DNA of 6,932 nt from an uncultured Bacteroidota bacterium. GTDB taxonomy: Bacteria > Bacteroidota > Bacteroidia > Bacteroidales > SZUA-534. The stretch spans positions 1 through 6,932 of the forward strand of contig CALBPW010000376.1 in assembly GCA_937899145.1 (NCBI GenBank), written 5' to 3'. The translations under genes were made by a program, and so were the position numbers. This document shows positions 6,905 to 6,932 of this stretch, piece by piece; positions within the stretch are counted from its first letter, which is position 1; the number at the start of each line of letters is the position of its first letter. The notes under the pieces were generated by a model. That model was not told where the DNA came from. It made no database searches and was given only the letters and a program-made list of their open reading frames with translations.

Positions 6905-6910
6905 GGAGGG
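6905..6910 (+). promoter_or_regulatory. Ribosome binding site (GGAGGG) for a gene entering at the window end
   Basis: GGAGGG ends ten bases before the ATG at 6921. It is the strongest Shine-Dalgarno match in the window and contrasts with the absence of one before the gene at 5751. It supports a real start at 6921 and a change of genomic background at the right-hand edge. Confidence 0.4.
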
Positions 6911-6920
6911 ACAGTCTTCC

Positions 6921-6932
6921 ATGAAAGGAAGG
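6921..6932 (+). CDS. Possible start of a new gene, cut by window edge
   Basis: Four codons (Met-Lys-Gly-Arg) follow the well-placed GGAGGG site. The stretch is too short to assign any product. It is reported only because the ribosome binding site and spacing are good and it follows the preceding gene by 60 bases in the same direction. Confidence 0.3.

Overview
The window looks like an accessory, probably horizontally acquired, region of a low-GC gut-type bacterium. The large central genes resemble those of Bacteroidota: about 35-40% GC by eye, no Shine-Dalgarno sequence before the gene at 5751, and a RecG-like/AlbA_2-family regulator next door. The last ~270 bases differ: GC rises to about 52-58%, and a GGAGGG ribosome binding site precedes a possible new gene. 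This suggests a recombination junction or a different genomic background. The taxon cannot be fixed from the sequence alone.

Layout. (1) Positions 2-643 hold the 3' part of a RecG-like ATP-binding transcriptional regulator, cut by the window edge: a C-terminal HATPase_c_4-type domain followed by a winged helix. (2) Its end, and the intergenic DNA to about 756, consist of a decayed short-period repeat with several near-identical gene-end-like pieces. (3) Positions 819-986 encode a 55-residue remnant of the C-terminal Cys motif of a DUF1848-type protein, higher in GC than its surroundings. Its stop codon overlaps the next start (TAATG). (4) Positions 986-5749 encode a 1587-residue multidomain protein: a class I SAM-methyltransferase-like domain, a DUF559/VSR-like PD-(D/E)XK nuclease-like domain, a RecQ-type superfamily 2 helicase core without the usual RecQ zinc-binding cysteines, and a long unassigned C-terminal region. 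(5) One base later, 5751-6860 encodes a 369-residue coiled-coil protein with three 25-residue repeats, one near-C-terminal membrane helix and a short tail. (6) A perfect 18-bp palindrome and the possible start of another gene close the window.

Working model (inference): genes 4 and 5 form a two-gene operon, perhaps with gene 1 as linked regulator. A cytoplasmic helicase-nuclease with a SAM-binding-like module would be paired with a membrane-anchored coiled-coil partner. This architecture fits a DNA-targeting anti-phage or anti-plasmid module. I do not recognise it as a named defence system and cannot search to confirm that it is new.
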